Made by a program: the position numbers and the translations under genes. Shown piece by piece: positions 61,882 through 64,000 of a stretch of 64,000 bases of DNA (positions are counted from its first letter, which is position 1; each line of letters begins with the position of its first letter). This DNA is from Yoonia sp. R2331 (GTDB lineage: Bacteria; Pseudomonadota; Alphaproteobacteria; Rhodobacterales; Rhodobacteraceae), in contig NZ_JBGCUN010000001.1 of assembly GCF_041103235.1 (NCBI RefSeq), forward strand, positions 2,046,001-2,110,000, read 5' to 3'. A model generated the notes under the pieces. The model saw nothing but the letters and a program-made list of their open reading frames with translations, did no database searches and was not told the origin of the DNA.

Positions 61882-62814
61882 ATGCATACCGACCGCCCCT
61901 TTCTTGGCATCCTGCTGATGCTTGGCTTTTGCATGTTGGCTCCATTGGGTGACAGCATCGCCAAGCTGCTGGGCGGGCAATTGCCGCTGACCATGCTGTT
62001 GCTGGCGCGCTTTGCGATTCAGGTCGTGCTACTCTTGCCGCTGGTCTGGTGGGCGGGGTTGAGCCTGCGTCTACCAAAGGGAATCATGGCGCTAACCTGG
62101 ACGCGCAGCGCGCTGCATATCATTGGTATCGGCTTTATGTTCAGCGCCTTGCGCTATCTGCCGCTGGCGGATGCGCTGGCGATTGCCTTTGTGATGCCCT
62201 TCATCATGCTGCTACTGGGCCATCTGGTGCTGGGCGAAGAGGTGGGCCGCCAACGGATGATCGCCTGTGGGATCGGGTTTATCGGCACCTTACTGGTCAT
62301 TCAGCCGAACTTTGCCACCGTCGGCTGGCCCGCACTGCTGCCGGTGGCTGTGGCCATCGACTTTGCCCTGTTCATGCTGGTGACCCGCAAGATCGCCAAG
62401 ACGCTGGACCCCATTGCGCTGCAAACTGTCAGCGGCTTGCAAGCCAGCTTGATGCTGGTGCCTGTGGCCCTGCTGCTGGGCAGCTTTCCCGTGCTGCAAT
62501 TGCCGCTGCCCGGCAGCACGGCGCTGTGGCTGCTGGCGGGGCTTGGGGTGTTGGGCACCATTGCGCATCTGATGATGACATGGAGCTTGCGCTTTGCCCC
62601 TGCTGCCACGCTGGCCCCGATGCAATACCTTGAAATCCCGTTTGGCACGCTGATCGGCTGGCTGATCTTCAAAGACCTGCCCAACGGACTTGCCGCGCTT
62701 GGCATCTGCATCACAGTGGGTGCGGGGCTTTATATTATTGCCCGTGAACGGCGGCTGTCACAACGTCCAGCGCCGACAGAGGCACCGTCAGAAACACCCG
62801 CCCCCGGGGCGTGA
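61882..62814 (+). CDS. EamA/DMT-family transporter
   Basis: A 310-residue inner-membrane transporter with ten helices in two EamA repeats (first GILLMLGFCMLAPLGDSIAK to LGHLVLGEEVGRQRM; second LPVAVAIDFALFMLVTRK to IGWLIFKDLPNGLAAL). It exports metabolites, substrate unknown. A short Pro-rich tail follows, and its last 80 bases overlap the 3' end of the converging thiamine pyrophosphokinase gene. Confidence 0.9.
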   Translation: MHTDRPFLGILLMLGFCMLAPLGDSIAKLLGGQLPLTMLLLARFAIQVVLLLPLVWWAGLSLRLPKGIMALTWTRSALHIIGIGFMFSALRYLPLADALAIAFVMPFIMLLLGHLVLGEEVGRQRMIACGIGFIGTLLVIQPNFATVGWPALLPVAVAIDFALFMLVTRKIAKTLDPIALQTVSGLQASLMLVPVALLLGSFPVLQLPLPGSTALWLLAGLGVLGTIAHLMMTWSLRFAPAATLAPMQYLEIPFGTLIGWLIFKDLPNGLAALGICITVGAGLYIIARERRLSQRPAPTEAPSETPAPGA

Positions 62815-63394
62815 TCGTCACCGGTGTTTCGACCACCGCATTTGAGGGGCTGATTAGCCCGGCAGGTTGCATCGCGGCGGCGCTGAGGTTCCAGCGCAGG
62901 CCGGTGGTCGTGACCTCTGCTGCTTCCATCGGCAGCAGCGAAAGCCGTGTGTTGGGGGGCAGATCAAGCGTCACTGGACGGGTCAGCAGCGTGACCGCGT
63001 CGGCGTCATTCACCAGCACAACCGGTGCCTCGGGATAGCGCGCCAGGGTGTTGAGCACGCTAAAGGTATGGTCGACCCGCCCACCCAGAAACCCCGCCGC
63101 CAGGACCAGCGGCGCGCGCGTCCGTTGCAACACCTTTTCAAAGTCGGTGCTGTTCGTGTCATCGATCCAGTGCAGCCGGTCGGCAAAGGCCGCACGCGCC
63201 GCAGCACCAACACTGTCAAGGTCGCCGATCACCGCCAAGGGTGATAGACCTGCCGCAAGTGCGGTATCCGCGCCGCCGTCGGCGGCAACCACGCACGGCG
63301 CGCGGCTTAGGCATATCTTAAGAACAGTCGGCGAAACATCGGCACCACCCAGCAGCGTGAAAGGCGCCATTTCATGCACAATCAGATCAGCCAT
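62735..63394 (-). CDS. Thiamine pyrophosphokinase
   Basis: A 219-residue thiamine diphosphokinase: CVVAADGGADTALAAGLSPLAVIGDLDSV is the catalytic domain signature, DDTNSTDFEKVL the nucleotide/thiamine site, GGRVDHTFSVLNTL and the C-terminal thiamine-binding sheet (GLRWNLSAAA). It makes thiamine diphosphate from thiamine. The ATG at 63394 begins the domain; a TTG nine codons earlier is possible. Confidence 0.92.
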   Translation of the reverse strand: MADLIVHEMAPFTLLGGADVSPTVLKICLSRAPCVVAADGGADTALAAGLSPLAVIGDLDSVGAAARAAFADRLHWIDDTNSTDFEKVLQRTRAPLVLAAGFLGGRVDHTFSVLNTLARYPEAPVVLVNDADAVTLLTRPVTLDLPPNTRLSLLPMEAAEVTTTGLRWNLSAAAMQPAGLISPSNAVVETPVTITPRGRVFLTVPLSALDVVTAAVHGQ

Positions 63395-63533
63395 CAGGGA
63401 TTGTTCGCGTTTTGGCGACAAATCTTATTCTCGTCACGAAATGATCCCAAAGATATCATGAAGCCGTTCCCGGTTGAGAACCAATTGTTGGTGAACAAGG
63501 TGTCACTGGGCATGAAAGAAAGCGAGCAAAATC

Positions 63534-64000
63534 ATGGTTGAGTCGAGCAAAATCCTCACCGTTTCATACGGCACCTTTTCGTGCACGTTGGAAGGATTTG
63601 ATGATTCCTTTTCCACAATGAAGGCGATCGCAGAGTATTTTCGCGATCTGGCAGCGGATGACCGCTATTTTGGTGCAGAGCCGCCGACGCCGGACGTCGA
63701 AATGCTGGGCCGCATCGCAGAGCGCGAAATTGCGCGCCGGGTTGAGGCGAAGACGACCGAAGACGGGATCCATTTGCGCGCGTCTGCTCCCGCGTTGGCA
63801 GTTGTTGACCCCGCCATGCCGCCAGAGCCGCAGCGCCCTGCCGCAGCCCCTGACATGGCTGATCTGGCCGACATGGGCCAGGACGAGGCTGAGGCTGAGG
63901 CTGTGGTCGAGGTTGCCACGGACGCGGCACCGGCTGAGATCGTGGAACCTGTTGTCGCCGCAGCAGAGCCGATGACCGCAGAGGCGTCCGTCGCAGAGGT
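63534..64000 (+). CDS. Large conserved hypothetical protein, N-terminal part (cut by window)
   Basis: The frame is open from ATG at 63534 to the end of the window, so only about 155 residues are seen. The N-terminus ([20 protein letters not shown] and [19 protein letters not shown]) is a compact conserved-looking domain; it is followed by an acidic Ala/Pro/Glu-rich linker. The pattern is typical of large envelope or scaffold-like proteins of this group, but no function can be named. The ten bases GAGCAAAATC occur before and after the start codon. Confidence 0.75.
   Translation, partial: MVESSKILTVSYGTFSCTLEGFDDSFSTMKAIAEYFRDLAADDRYFGAEPPTPDVEMLGRIAEREIARRVEAKTTEDGIHLRASAPALAVVDPAMPPEPQRPAAAPDMADLADMGQDEAEAEAVVEVATDAAPAEIVEPVVAAAEPMTAEASVAE

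Overview
The window reads as a chromosome segment of an alphaproteobacterium of the Rhodobacterales (Roseobacter group). The inference rests on the core genes and their order: HflK-HflC-DUF2065, a CobT/CobS pair, hpd with a divergent Lrp regulator, a large proline-rich PilM-like protein, a serralysin-style RTX protein, and GC-rich third codon positions from about 18 kb onward. No rRNA gene, intact tRNA gene or CRISPR array was seen.

Bases 1 to about 17,870 look like one integrated genomic island. The left edge holds the catalytic end of a tyrosine recombinase whose N-terminus is outside the window. The right edge (17844-17866) carries a 3'-tRNA-like sequence ending in CCA, as expected of an attR site. 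The left half holds an XRE regulator, small orphan genes, an array of palindromes, a ribbon-helix-helix protein, a 505-residue orphan, a GHKL ATPase fused to a PD-(D/E)XK-like nuclease, a small DPPY methyltransferase with an N-terminal zinc finger, and a serine resolvase; I consider this the best candidate for an undescribed (probably defence-type) system. The right half (8.3-17.7 kb) is a metal-resistance block with three MerR-family regulators, each next to a divergent promoter with a 19-bp -35/-10 spacer. They are a mercury-type MerR with MerF and a GDCCVxC protein, a CueR-type regulator with a glutaredoxin-MauE/cytochrome c/CopC/CopD/multicopper oxidase/cytochrome c operon, and a Zn/Cd/Pb-type regulator with a transglutaminase-like/CDF/ICMT-like operon.

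From 18 to 37 kb the genes look like core: a glycosyltransferase-like protein, MetY, a SIMPL protein, hpd/Lrp, a Kef-type antiporter, CobT/CobS, a ferredoxin, a diguanylate cyclase, DegP and a Popeye-like membrane protein. Four gaps between convergent gene pairs here carry members of one dispersed hairpin repeat.

From about 37.1 to 49.7 kb is a second accessory-looking stretch. It has detoxification-type genes (nitronate monooxygenase, tandem YdhR-like protein with an HxlR regulator and strong operators, and GST/NTF2-like/tautomerase with a LysR regulator) and an operon of AraC regulator, secreted protein, DUF4260, S41-like protease and serine hydrolase. From 49.7 to 64 kb the core resumes: HflKC, glutathione reductase, RTX protein, RpiA, GST and L-serine dehydratase, methyltransferase, two GNAT acetyltransferases, an EamA transporter, thiamine pyrophosphokinase, and the start of a large protein cut by the window end.
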